Source: Nocardioides sp. L-11A (GTDB lineage: Bacteria; Actinomycetota; Actinomycetes; Propionibacteriales; Nocardioidaceae). Taken from it: a stretch of DNA of 64,000 nucleotides. Every line of letters starts with the position of its first letter. The first letter of the stretch is position 1. The notes below the pieces were generated by a model. That model saw only the letters and a list, made by a program, of their open reading frames with translations, made no database searches and was not told the DNA's origin. The position numbers and the translations under genes are program-made. The stretch covers positions 3,100,001 to 3,164,000 of the forward strand of contig CP124680.1 in NCBI GenBank assembly GCA_029961745.1. The letters run 5' to 3'. This document shows, piece after piece, positions 34,788-42,411 of the stretch.

Positions 34788-35206
34788 GCCGCCTGCCCCC
34801 TCGGATCGAGCACAGTGACGGTGCCGATCACGTGGTCGCCGAGCGAGACCGCGCCGACCACCTTGATCGTCGCGACGCCGTCCTCGACCGCAGTCACCTC
34901 GCCGGAGAAGGTGAAGGTGTCATAGGGGTACGCCGGCGCGCCGAGCCGGATCGCGATCCCCCGGATCTGCACGTCGGGGCCTGCCCAGTCGGTCACATAG
35001 CGCTCGCACAGCGCCGTGGACGTCAGGATGTTGACGAAGATGTCCTTCGAGCCGGCCGTCTGGGCGATATCGCGGTCGTGGTGGACATCTTGGAAGTCGC
35101 GGGTCGCGATCGCGGTCGAGACGACCAGGGTCGGGGTGATGGGCAGGCTCCACTCGGGAAGCCGGTCTCCCACCTTCAGCGCGCCCACGTTCGATTCGAC
35201 CGTCAT
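34784..35206 (-). CDS. chsH1: MaoC-like enoyl-CoA hydratase subunit ChsH1
   Basis: This 140-residue hotdog-fold protein has RDFQDVHHDRDIA near residues 38-50, including the hydratase Asp/His pair, and SKDIFVNILT. It closely resembles Rv3541c as I recall it. In mycobacteria ChsH1 pairs with the MaoC part of ChsH2 to hydrate the cholesterol side-chain enoyl-CoA. It overlaps its neighbours on both sides by four bases. Confidence 0.9.
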   Translation of the reverse strand: MTVESNVGALKVGDRLPEWSLPITPTLVVSTAIATRDFQDVHHDRDIAQTAGSKDIFVNILTSTALCERYVTDWAGPDVQIRGIAIRLGAPAYPYDTFTFSGEVTAVEDGVATIKVVGAVSLGDHVIGTVTVLDPRGQAA

Positions 35207-35592
35207 CGGTCCACCTTCGTCCAGATCGGGAGGGTCAGGTCGTCGTCGACCACGTTCCAGCCGACGACCGCGCGGTCCCCGATCTCGACGGGACCGGTCA
35301 TCTCGGCCACCATCCGCACGCCCTCGTCGAGGTCGAGCAGCGCCACGACCAGGGGCAGCTCCTTGCCGGGCACCTGCGGGGCGTGGTGGACGAGGTAGGA
35401 GAAGACGGTGCCGGTGCCGGCGGCCACGACATGGCCGCGGTCGAAGGCGCCGCAGTCCGGGCAGGCCGGGCCGGGCGGATGGCGCAGCACGCCGCACGCG
35501 TTGCACTTCTGGATGCGCAGCTCATGGCTCGCTGTGCCCTCGAAGAAGTAGGCGTTGTCCCGGTTGACGACCGGGCGCACCGGGCCGCTCAC
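35203..35592 (-). CDS. DUF35 OB-fold/zinc-ribbon protein, separate ChsH2 C-domain
   Basis: This 129-residue protein has a zinc ribbon with cysteines in CNACGVLRHPPGPACPDCG (~30-48) and an OB-fold (GTVFSYLVHHAP onward). In mycobacterial ChsH2 this domain is fused after a MaoC domain and activates the Ltp2 aldolase. Here it is a free-standing gene with a GTG start overlapping the upstream MaoC stop (GTGA). Confidence 0.9.
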   Translation of the reverse strand: MSGPVRPVVNRDNAYFFEGTASHELRIQKCNACGVLRHPPGPACPDCGAFDRGHVVAAGTGTVFSYLVHHAPQVPGKELPLVVALLDLDEGVRMVAEMTGPVEIGDRAVVGWNVVDDDLTLPIWTKVDR

Positions 35593-36131
35593 GCGTCGGC
35601 CTTCGCACGCGGGACGAACTTGAGGACCCGGAACAGCATGGTCGCCACGCGCTCACTGCGCCCGTCCGGATGGTCGACGTACCAGGTGTTGCGGGAGGTC
35701 ACGAAGTAGCCGACGCCCATGCCGGTGGCCTTCGGGCCGACGACGGAGTCCAGCGCGGTGGTGACCCGCAGCCGCTCCCCCACCGTCAGGTAGCGGTCGT
35801 AGGACTGCTCGCAGTTGGTGCCGAGGACGGCGGTGAAGCCAGCGTCGGTGAGTGCCCGCATCATCGCGTGCAGCGGGTCGTCCTCGGCCGGTCTTCCGCC
35901 CAGGCCGTACATGGTCCAGACCTGGGCCATCGACGGCGGAGCCTCACCCGCCCTGAAGCGCGGGTTGTCGAGGCCGATCGCCTCGAGCCAGTTGTTGATC
36001 GTCGGCTGGTTGACCTCGTCGCGGGCGACCCGCTCGGCGGCCTCGCCCCACCCCTGGATCCGCTCCGCCTCGGCCATCACCTTGTCGTGGACGGCGGCCT
36101 CCACCAGCGGCTGCTGCTCGTGGGTGCTCAT
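35589..36131 (-). CDS. MaoC-like dehydratase, separate ChsH2 N-domain
   Basis: This 180-residue hotdog-fold protein has PPSMAQVWTMYGLGG, DDPLHAMM and GTNCEQSYDRYL, which match the N-terminal MaoC half of ChsH2 (Rv3542c type). The family partner ChsH1 supplies the catalytic residues. It lacks the DUF35 tail found in the mycobacterial protein, which is encoded by the next gene. The ATG overlaps the FadE stop (ATGA). Confidence 0.88.
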   Translation of the reverse strand: MSTHEQQPLVEAAVHDKVMAEAERIQGWGEAAERVARDEVNQPTINNWLEAIGLDNPRFRAGEAPPSMAQVWTMYGLGGRPAEDDPLHAMMRALTDAGFTAVLGTNCEQSYDRYLTVGERLRVTTALDSVVGPKATGMGVGYFVTSRNTWYVDHPDGRSERVATMLFRVLKFVPRAKADA

Positions 36132-38290
36132 CGGGGCACCCGCGGCAGGCCGAGGCCGAACATCGCGATCAGCTCGCGCTGGACCTCCTGGACCCCGCCA
36201 CCGAAGGTGAGCACGAGGTTCCGCTTGGCCTGCGCGTCGAGATAGTCGAGCAACTCCTTCGTCTCCTTCTCCCCGGCGTCTCCGTGGCGGTGCACGAGCG
36301 AGATGAGATCGGCGAGCAGGTGCTGCACCTGGTCGGAGGCGAACACCTTCGACGACGACGCGTCCGCCACCTTGATCTCGCCGGCGGCCGCGGCGCGCGC
36401 GACCTCCCAGTTGAGCAGCTCGTTGATCCGGAACACCGCGGTGGTCCGGCCGAGGACGTCGCGCACGTCGGGGCGGTCGAGCACTCCGGCCGTCCCGGCC
36501 CAGCGGACCACCCGGTCGCGCAGGCCCTCGATCCGGCCGGCGGGGCCGAGCATGACCCGCTCGTGGTTGAGCTGCGTGGTGATCAGCCGCCACCCCTGGT
36601 TCTCCTCGCCGACGAGCATGTCGACGGGGACCCGGACGTCGTTGAAGTAGGTCGCGTTGACGTGGTGGGAGCCGTCGGCGGTGATGATCGGCGTCCAGCT
36701 GTAGCCGGGGTCCTTCGTGTCCACGATCAGGATCGAGATGCCCTTGTGCTTGGGGGCGTCCGGGTCGGTGCGGACCGCGAGCCACAGGTAGTCGGCCTGG
36801 TGGCCGCCGGTGGTCCACATCTTCTGCCCGTTGACCACGTAGTGGTCTCCGTCGCGGCGCGCGGTGGTGCGCAGCGAGGCGAGGTCGGTGCCGGCGTCGG
36901 GCTCGCTGTAGCCGATCGCGAAGTGCACGTCGCCCTTGAGGATCCGCTCGAGGAAGAGGTCCTTCTGCCGCTGCGTGCCGTAGCGGATCAGGGTCGGGCC
37001 GACGGTCTGCAGGGTGACCGACGGCAGATGCACGTCGGCGTACTGCGCCTCGTTGGCGAAGATCGTCTGCTCGACCTCGCCGAGCCCGTGGCCGCCGTAC
37101 TCCTTCGGCCAGCCGACGCCCATCCAGCCGTCGTCGCCGAGGCGGCGGATCATCCGCTCGTACGTCGGCCCGTGTCGGTTCCACGCCCCCTCGACGGGGT
37201 CCGGGTCGTGGATGCCGTCGAACTCGGCCGCGACCCCGCCGAAGTAGGCGCGCAGCCGCTCCTTGAGAGCCCGCTGCTCGTCGGTGAGCTCGAGGTTCTT
37301 CGCGCCGGCGCTCTCGACCGGCACCTGCGCCCCCGTCGTGTCGAGGGCGTGCGCGAGGTCGGTGCCCCAGGTGGTCAGCGCGACGAGCGGATAGGTGATG
37401 TCGACGCCCATGCCGCCGTGGAGGTGGTGGCAGGTGCGGAAGGCGTACGGCGCCACCTGGCTCGCCCAGTAGCCGGCGACCGCGAGGTCGTCGGCGGCCG
37501 GCAGGCTCTCGGCGACGCGCCACACCGCGTTGTCGGCGGCGAGGTCGAGGGTGCGCGAGGTGACGTAGACGTCGGCCATCTGCAGCGAGACGGCCTGGAA
37601 CTCGGCGAGCGCGCGGCCGAACTGCCGGCGGCCCTTGACGTAGTCGGCGGTCAGGTCGCGGGCGCCGGCGAGCACGCCGGCAGCGGTGACGGCGAGACCC
37701 GCCCGGGCCAGGTCGCGCAGCCGGGCGGCGGCACCGTCGGCGAGCGGGTCGGCGGGAGCGCCGTCCAGGACGACGGTGTGCTGCGGCGTCGCACTCGACG
37801 CGCTCGCGGGCAGCAGGGTGACACCGGGACCGGCGGGATCGACGAGGACGACGACCTCGCCCCCGTCACCGTCCCGCGCGACCACGAGCAGACGCTCGGC
37901 GCGGTCGGCGAAGGTCACCGCCAGCTTGCGCCCGCTGACCGCGCCGTCGGCGTACGTCGCCTCGCCCTGCAGCGCAGATGTCATGACCAGCTCGCCGGCG
38001 GCGACGCCGGGCAGCAGCTCCTCGCGCTGGGCGTCGGTGCCGTGGCCGGCGAGGGTCAGCGCGCCGCAGCACAGCGTCTCCCACACCGGGACCTGCACGG
38101 CCCGGCGTCCGCTCTCGCGCAACAGCACCGCGACCGCGTCGAGGCCGAGGCCCTCGCCTCCGTACTCCTCGGGGACGGGGAGCGAGGTCAGCCCCGCGGC
38201 GGCCCAGGCGGACCACTCGCGGGCGTCGGACTCGCGCTCCAGGACCTCGCCGACGACGGCGCGGACTGCGTTGATCGCCTCTGCATCCAC
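36128..38290 (-). CDS. Fused double acyl-CoA dehydrogenase (FadE28-FadE29 / ChsE1-ChsE2)
   Basis: This 720-residue protein is two acyl-CoA dehydrogenases joined head to tail. Residues ~1-325 resemble FadE28, with RTCHHLHGGMGVDITYPL near the end of that half. Residues ~335-720 resemble FadE29 closely: DGWMGVGWPKEYGGHG, TLQTVGPTLIRYG, HFAIGYSEPDAGTDLASLR and a C-terminal FGGGVQEVQRELI. In Mycobacterium tuberculosis these are separate genes forming a heterotetramer that oxidises the 3-carbon steroid side chain. The GTG start is 8 bases from a KstR box and looks leaderless. Confidence 0.9.
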   Translation of the reverse strand: MDAEAINAVRAVVGEVLERESDAREWSAWAAAGLTSLPVPEEYGGEGLGLDAVAVLLRESGRRAVQVPVWETLCCGALTLAGHGTDAQREELLPGVAAGELVMTSALQGEATYADGAVSGRKLAVTFADRAERLLVVARDGDGGEVVVLVDPAGPGVTLLPASASSATPQHTVVLDGAPADPLADGAAARLRDLARAGLAVTAAGVLAGARDLTADYVKGRRQFGRALAEFQAVSLQMADVYVTSRTLDLAADNAVWRVAESLPAADDLAVAGYWASQVAPYAFRTCHHLHGGMGVDITYPLVALTTWGTDLAHALDTTGAQVPVESAGAKNLELTDEQRALKERLRAYFGGVAAEFDGIHDPDPVEGAWNRHGPTYERMIRRLGDDGWMGVGWPKEYGGHGLGEVEQTIFANEAQYADVHLPSVTLQTVGPTLIRYGTQRQKDLFLERILKGDVHFAIGYSEPDAGTDLASLRTTARRDGDHYVVNGQKMWTTGGHQADYLWLAVRTDPDAPKHKGISILIVDTKDPGYSWTPIITADGSHHVNATYFNDVRVPVDMLVGEENQGWRLITTQLNHERVMLGPAGRIEGLRDRVVRWAGTAGVLDRPDVRDVLGRTTAVFRINELLNWEVARAAAAGEIKVADASSSKVFASDQVQHLLADLISLVHRHGDAGEKETKELLDYLDAQAKRNLVLTFGGGVQEVQRELIAMFGLGLPRVPR

Positions 38291-38296
38291 AGCGAA

Positions 38297-38316
38297 ACTG
38301 TAACGTGTTCTAGTGT
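38297..38316. promoter_or_regulatory. KstR box with two opposed leaderless promoters
   Basis: TGTAACGTGTTCTA (38299-38312) fits TnnAACnnGTTnnA exactly. On the minus strand a -10 TACAGT (38297-38302) lies 6 nt before the FadE GTG. On the plus strand a -10 TAGTGT (38311-38316) lies 7 nt before the hydrolase ATG. One operator thus overlaps both -10 elements within a 33-bp intergenic gap. Confidence 0.75.
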
Positions 38317-38323
38317 TGGCCGC

Positions 38324-39247
38324 ATGGGGGCCGTCTCACTCGTCGATGTCGCACGCCGCCGTGTCCGGCTGCCGCCGACCGCGATCCCTCCGGGACGGAT
38401 GGTGGAGCTGCCCGGCCGGGGCGGGGCGACCTATGTCACCGACACGCCCGGCCCCCACCCCGCGGCGCCCGCCATCGTGCTGCTGCACGCGCTGGGCACG
38501 ACCGGCCTGCTCACGTGGTTCCCGGCGATCGAACCGCTCTCCCGGCGGTTCCGCGTCGTCACTCTCGACCAGCGCTGGCACGGCCGCGGCATCCAGAGCG
38601 AGACGTTCAGCCTGGTCGACTGCGCCGACGACGTGGCCGCCCTGATCGAGCTCCTCGACCTGACGGAGGTGATCGTCGGCGGCTACTCGATGGGCTCGAT
38701 CGTGGCGCAGCGGGTCTGGCGCCAGCACCCCGAGAAGGTGCACGGACTGGTGCTCGGCGCCACGACCGACCGGTTCCAGCTCACCCCCGCCGAACGGGGG
38801 TTCTTCCTCGGGATGGGCAGCACGATGCTCGCCCTGCGCGGCGTGTCGCGGTCCCGCACCGCACTCCGGGCCGCCCGGGCCGCGGCCCGCGGAGTCGACC
38901 TCGAACCGTCGGACCTGCACGCGTGGGCGTTGCGGGAGTTCCGCTCGACCAGCCCCTGGGCGGTCGGGCAGGCGCTGGCCGCGCTCGGCCGGCACCACTC
39001 GCGACCGTGGCTCTCGCGGATCGACGTACCGACCGCGGTCGTCGCGATGATGCGCGACCGGGTGATCCCGACGTCGCGACAGCTCGCGCTCGCTCGCGCG
39101 ATCCCCGGTGCGACCGTGCACGAGGTCGACGACGGGCACGCGGGGTGCGTGCTCGGCGCCGAGAGGTTCGTGCCGCGCTTCGTCGAGGCGGCCGCGACCG
39201 TCAACGCGCGGCGTCGGGACCTCCCGAGGCGTCCACAGCCGCGGTGA
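38324..39247 (+). CDS. Alpha/beta hydrolase
   Basis: This 307-residue hydrolase has the oxyanion region LLHALGTTG near 54-61, nucleophile Ser122 in GGYSMGS, and a catalytic His in DDGHAGC near 281. The substrate is unknown. A shared KstR-box promoter suggests a steroid-pathway ester or thioester. Its last 47 bases overlap the end of the opposed WS/DGAT gene. Confidence 0.85.
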   Translation: MGAVSLVDVARRRVRLPPTAIPPGRMVELPGRGGATYVTDTPGPHPAAPAIVLLHALGTTGLLTWFPAIEPLSRRFRVVTLDQRWHGRGIQSETFSLVDCADDVAALIELLDLTEVIVGGYSMGSIVAQRVWRQHPEKVHGLVLGATTDRFQLTPAERGFFLGMGSTMLALRGVSRSRTALRAARAAARGVDLEPSDLHAWALREFRSTSPWAVGQALAALGRHHSRPWLSRIDVPTAVVAMMRDRVIPTSRQLALARAIPGATVHEVDDGHAGCVLGAERFVPRFVEAAATVNARRRDLPRRPQPR

Positions 39248-40625
39248 GCCGCGCCAGCTCAGCCGGGAAGTGGCGCACCAGCGCGTCGGTCTCGGGCATC
39301 GACTCGCGGCAGGCGATCGCGCCGACGTGCATCTGACCGGCGTTCGACATCACCGTGACGTTGAGCCCGGCACCGTGGAAGACCGGGCCGAGCGGACACA
39401 GCGCGTCGATCCGGGCACCCATGAAGTAGAGCGGGATCGGCGGTCCGGGCACGTTGGAGATCACCAGGTTGTGCACGACCGGGTGCTTCTCGGCCAGACG
39501 CAGGTTGGCATAGGCGCGCACCGCGAGGCCGAAGGTCCGAGGCGCCGCGAACTCCGCCCAGTCCTGCAGCGCGTCGGCACTGATCGCGTTGTGGTGCTCC
39601 TTGGCGTGCAGGTTGCGCTCGGCGAGCATCCGCAGCCGCTCCAGCGGGTCGGCGATATCGGTCCCGAGCTTGGTGAACAGCGCGGAGACCTTGTTGGCGC
39701 CGGTTGCGCGCCGTGAGCTGTCGCGCACGCTGACCGGAACGGTGGCCAGCAGCGACGCCTCGGGCAGCTCGTCGCGCTCGGCGAGATAGGCGCGCAGGGC
39801 GCCGCCGGCGACGGCGAGCACGACGTCGTTGACGGTCGTCCCGGTCACCTTCTTGAGCCGGCGGATCTCCTCGAGGTCGAGGTCGGCCATCGCGATCGAG
39901 CGGTGCGAGGTGATGGTGCCGTTGAACGAGGTCCGCGGCGCGGAGAAGGGCGCCGCCATCGCCGTCCCCTGCCGGGCTCGGCCGATGCTCCTGGTGATCA
40001 GCTGCGCCGACGGCTTGAGCACCTTGACCAGCGTGACCGGCCGGGCCGCCGTACCGACGACGGCACGGCCGAGGAGCTCGCCCCGGCCCGGATCGCGCGG
40101 ATGCGTCTGCTGCTCGACGACCATCGGCGGCGCGTCGGGCTCCAGGGAGCACAGGTGGGAGATCAGGTTCGACCCGGACACGCCGTCGACCGTGGCGTGG
40201 TGCATCTTGGCGAAGACGACGACCTTCTCCTCGCCCTCGTCGGTGCGGTAGCCCTCGACCACCCACATCTCCCACAGGGGGCGCGACCGGTCGAGCGGCA
40301 GCGAGGCGAGGTGGGCGCACAGGTCCATCAGCTCCGCATAGCCGCCCGGCGTCGGCAGTCCCAGGCGGTGGACGTGGCGCTCGATGTCGAAGGCCTGGTC
40401 GCGCACCCAGACCGGGTGGTCGAGGCCGAGCGGGACACCGCGCACCTTGCGGGTGAAGGCGGGCACGTCGCGGACCCGGAGGTCGATCTCGCGCTGCAGC
40501 GTGGCGAAGGAGTAGGGCCCGGTCATGGTGGCCGGGTCCAGCACCATCACCGCACACACGTGCATCAACTGGGCGGGCGTCTCCAGGTAGAGGAAGCTCG
40601 CATCCAGTCCCGACAGCCGATCCAT
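39201..40625 (-). CDS. Wax ester synthase / diacylglycerol acyltransferase (WS/DGAT)
   Basis: This 474-residue acyltransferase makes triacylglycerol or wax ester from acyl-CoA at the membrane face. The catalytic HHATVDG is at 142-148. Also visible are an N-terminal MDRLSGLDASFLYLE, the family PLWEMWVVEG segment and VHNLVISNVPGPP in the C-terminal domain. A GGGGG tract lies before the ATG. It could store fatty acids released by sterol degradation. Confidence 0.93.
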   Translation of the reverse strand: MDRLSGLDASFLYLETPAQLMHVCAVMVLDPATMTGPYSFATLQREIDLRVRDVPAFTRKVRGVPLGLDHPVWVRDQAFDIERHVHRLGLPTPGGYAELMDLCAHLASLPLDRSRPLWEMWVVEGYRTDEGEEKVVVFAKMHHATVDGVSGSNLISHLCSLEPDAPPMVVEQQTHPRDPGRGELLGRAVVGTAARPVTLVKVLKPSAQLITRSIGRARQGTAMAAPFSAPRTSFNGTITSHRSIAMADLDLEEIRRLKKVTGTTVNDVVLAVAGGALRAYLAERDELPEASLLATVPVSVRDSSRRATGANKVSALFTKLGTDIADPLERLRMLAERNLHAKEHHNAISADALQDWAEFAAPRTFGLAVRAYANLRLAEKHPVVHNLVISNVPGPPIPLYFMGARIDALCPLGPVFHGAGLNVTVMSNAGQMHVGAIACRESMPETDALVRHFPAELARLTAAVDASGGPDAAR

Positions 40626-40646
40626 CCGCCAACCCCCATGGAAAAC

Positions 40647-40660
40647 TAGAACGAGTACCA
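40647..40660. promoter_or_regulatory. Imperfect KstR-like site between WS/DGAT and esterase
   Basis: TAGAACGAGTACCA matches TnnAACnnGTTnnA except for one base (GTA for GTT). On the minus strand a TAGTTT -10 candidate adjoins it for WS/DGAT. It is weaker evidence than the other sites. Confidence 0.4.
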
Positions 40661-40680
40661 GTTTCTCACAACGAGCCGGA

Positions 40681-40686
40681 TACCCT
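40681..40686 (+). promoter_or_regulatory. Leaderless-type -10 of LipC-like esterase
   Basis: TACCCT lies exactly 6 nt before ATG 40693, and no Shine-Dalgarno sequence is present. Confidence 0.5.
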
Positions 40687-40692
40687 CGCGTC

Positions 40693-41958
40693 ATGGGATT
40701 CGCACGTCGCCAGCTCGTCACGGCGGCGCTGACCGCCAACGCCATCCGCCCGCTCCCCGGCTTCCGAACCGGGATCCCCGCCTTCTTCGCCGGCTGGCTC
40801 ACCGGCGAGCTCGCCCCCCAGGTCCTGGGACTCACGGCCGCGGACGCGCTCGCGCACAGCCGCGGGACACGGCGCGACCCGCGAGGACTCGCCCTGGCCG
40901 CCCTGTCCTCCGCCGGGCTGGCCTTCCTGATAGCCCAGAGCCGTCGGGCCGTCATCGATGCCGAGGACGCACTGGTCGAGGGCCTCGGCGTCGACTACGT
41001 CGAGCAACTCGACGCGAAGCCCACGCCGGCCGAGCTGGCCACCCCCTGGCGGCGGATCGCCAACCCCTTCGCCTTCCGGGCCGCGGCGCGCAGGGCGGGC
41101 GTCGAGGTGCACCGCGACATCCCCTTCGCGCCGTACGGGCGGCGGGGGCTGCTCGACGTCTACACCTCCGAGGTCACCCCCGCCGCCGGGGCGCCGGTGC
41201 TGCTCCAGGTGCACGGCGGCGGGTGGACGATCGGCAACAAGGACCAGCAGGGCCTGCCCCTCATGCAGCACCTGGCCGCCAAGGGCTGGGTCTGCGTCGC
41301 GATCAACTACCGCCTCGCGCCCCGTGACCCGTGGCCGGCACAGATCGTCGACGTGAAGGCCGCGATCGCATGGATCAAGGCCCATATCACCGAGTACGGC
41401 GGCGATCCCGACTATCTCGCGATCACCGGCGGCTCCGCGGGCGGCCACCTCACCGCCCTCGCCGCGGTGACGCCGAACGCGCCGGAGTTCCAGCCCGGCT
41501 TCGAGTCCGCTGACACCAGCGTCCAGGCGGCCGTCCCCTACTACGGCGTCTACGATCTGGCCGGTGCCAGCGGCCTGCGCACCGCCGAGCTGATGCGGGA
41601 CAAGTTCCTCGCTCCCCTCGTGTTCAAGCGCTCGCCGCGCTCGGAGCGCACCGTCTTCGAACAGGCCAGTCCGCTGCTGCGCGTGACTCCCGAGGCTCCC
41701 GACTTCTTCGTCATCCACGGGTCGCGCGACACCCTGGTCGACCCGGGACAGGCCCGCGCCTTCGTCGCGGCGCTGCGCTCGACATCGAGGCGGACGGTGA
41801 CCTATGCCGAGCTGCCGGGCGCCCAGCACGCCTTCGACATCTTCCCCTCGATCCGCTCCCAGCACCTGGTCCGCGCCACCGACCGGTTCCTGCACTGGCA
41901 CTGGAACAGGTGGCGGCGAGCGCAGTCGTCCACAGGCGCGGATGAAGCGCTGGCGTGA
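40693..41958 (+). CDS. LipC-like alpha/beta esterase (HSL family)
   Basis: This 421-residue hormone-sensitive-lipase-type esterase has oxyanion motif HGGGW at 174-178, nucleophile Ser248 in GGSAGG, catalytic Asp in HGSRDTLVDP and His in GAQHAFD. Residues 1-~90 are an extra hydrophobic N-terminal part. As I recall, mycobacterial LipC is also next to a WS/DGAT gene, so the pair may release and store acyl chains. Confidence 0.88.
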   Translation: MGFARRQLVTAALTANAIRPLPGFRTGIPAFFAGWLTGELAPQVLGLTAADALAHSRGTRRDPRGLALAALSSAGLAFLIAQSRRAVIDAEDALVEGLGVDYVEQLDAKPTPAELATPWRRIANPFAFRAAARRAGVEVHRDIPFAPYGRRGLLDVYTSEVTPAAGAPVLLQVHGGGWTIGNKDQQGLPLMQHLAAKGWVCVAINYRLAPRDPWPAQIVDVKAAIAWIKAHITEYGGDPDYLAITGGSAGGHLTALAAVTPNAPEFQPGFESADTSVQAAVPYYGVYDLAGASGLRTAELMRDKFLAPLVFKRSPRSERTVFEQASPLLRVTPEAPDFFVIHGSRDTLVDPGQARAFVAALRSTSRRTVTYAELPGAQHAFDIFPSIRSQHLVRATDRFLHWHWNRWRRAQSSTGADEALA

Positions 41959-41973
41959 GAGCCGAGCGCGGCC

Positions 41974-41979
41974 TAGGGT
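41974..41979 (+). promoter_or_regulatory. Candidate -10 for the heptad-repeat gene
   Basis: TAGGGT lies about 28 nt before ATG 42008, leaving a short leader that contains GGAGG at good spacing. Confidence 0.4.
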
Positions 41980-42007
41980 CGCCGTACCCGTCCACCTCGG
42001 AGGAACG

Positions 42008-42373
42008 ATGCCCACGCCGAATCCCGACCTCGAGCTCCGCGTCGAGCGCAACACCAACGACGTCGTCGCGCTCTACGGCCTGCTGACCGAGCAGGGCCGC
42101 AGGATCGCCGTGATCGAAGACAAGATCACCGTGATCGAGAACAAGATCACCGTGATCGAAGACAAGATCACCGTGATCGAAGACAAGATCACCGTGATCG
42201 AAGACAAGATCACCGTGATCGAAGACAAGATCACCGTGATCGAAGACAAGATCACCGTGATCGAAGACAAGATCACCGTGATCGAAGACAAGGTCACCTC
42301 GATCGACAAGACCCTCGTCGAGCACGGCCGACAGCTCGCCGAGATCCTGAAGCGTCTGCCACCGGCGGCCTGA
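42008..42373 (+). CDS. Heptad-repeat coiled-coil protein
   Basis: This 121-residue protein of unknown function has an N-terminal ~35 residues (NPDLELRVERNTNDVVALYGLL), then nine perfectly spaced heptads (residues 35-97) of consensus VIEDKIT, and a C-terminal helix (SIDKTLVEHGRQLAEILKRL). Ile at positions 2 and 6 gives a 3-4 hydrophobic pattern, so a long parallel coiled coil is expected. It has GGAGG 4 nt before the ATG. It has no signal peptide or membrane segment. It lies between the esterase gene and the convergent fadE34. Confidence 0.85.
   Translation: MPTPNPDLELRVERNTNDVVALYGLLTEQGRRIAVIEDKITVIENKITVIEDKITVIEDKITVIEDKITVIEDKITVIEDKITVIEDKITVIEDKVTSIDKTLVEHGRQLAEILKRLPPAA
42110..42298 (+). 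repeat. 21-bp minisatellite, nine units
   Basis: Nine consecutive 21-bp units encode the heptads of the coiled-coil gene. Most are identical; unit 2 has an Asp-to-Asn codon change and unit 9 an Ile-to-Val change. With a unit length divisible by three, unit gain or loss keeps the frame. Confidence 0.95.
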
Positions 42374-42411
42374 CCGGGCCCAGCACGTGCTCGGCCCGCA
42401 CCCAGCGACAT

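Noticed and set aside
36128..38290. Fused FadE as a sequencing error joining two genes
   Set aside because: The two halves are in one uninterrupted frame with a plausible linker, and FadE34 nearby is a natural fusion of the same kind.
36284..38323. Very long open frame on the plus strand opposite the fused FadE gene, continuous with the hydrolase
   Set aside because: It is the mirror of a high-GC gene with strong third-position bias. Only the part from ATG 38324 looks like a protein.
42110..42298. CRISPR array
   Set aside because: Repeats are directly adjacent with no spacers and lie in a gene.
41711..42411. Antisense frames with DHGDLVF and SITVILS repeats
   Set aside because: They are the complement of the 21-bp repeat. 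The sense frame has the ribosome binding site and a regular amphipathic heptad.
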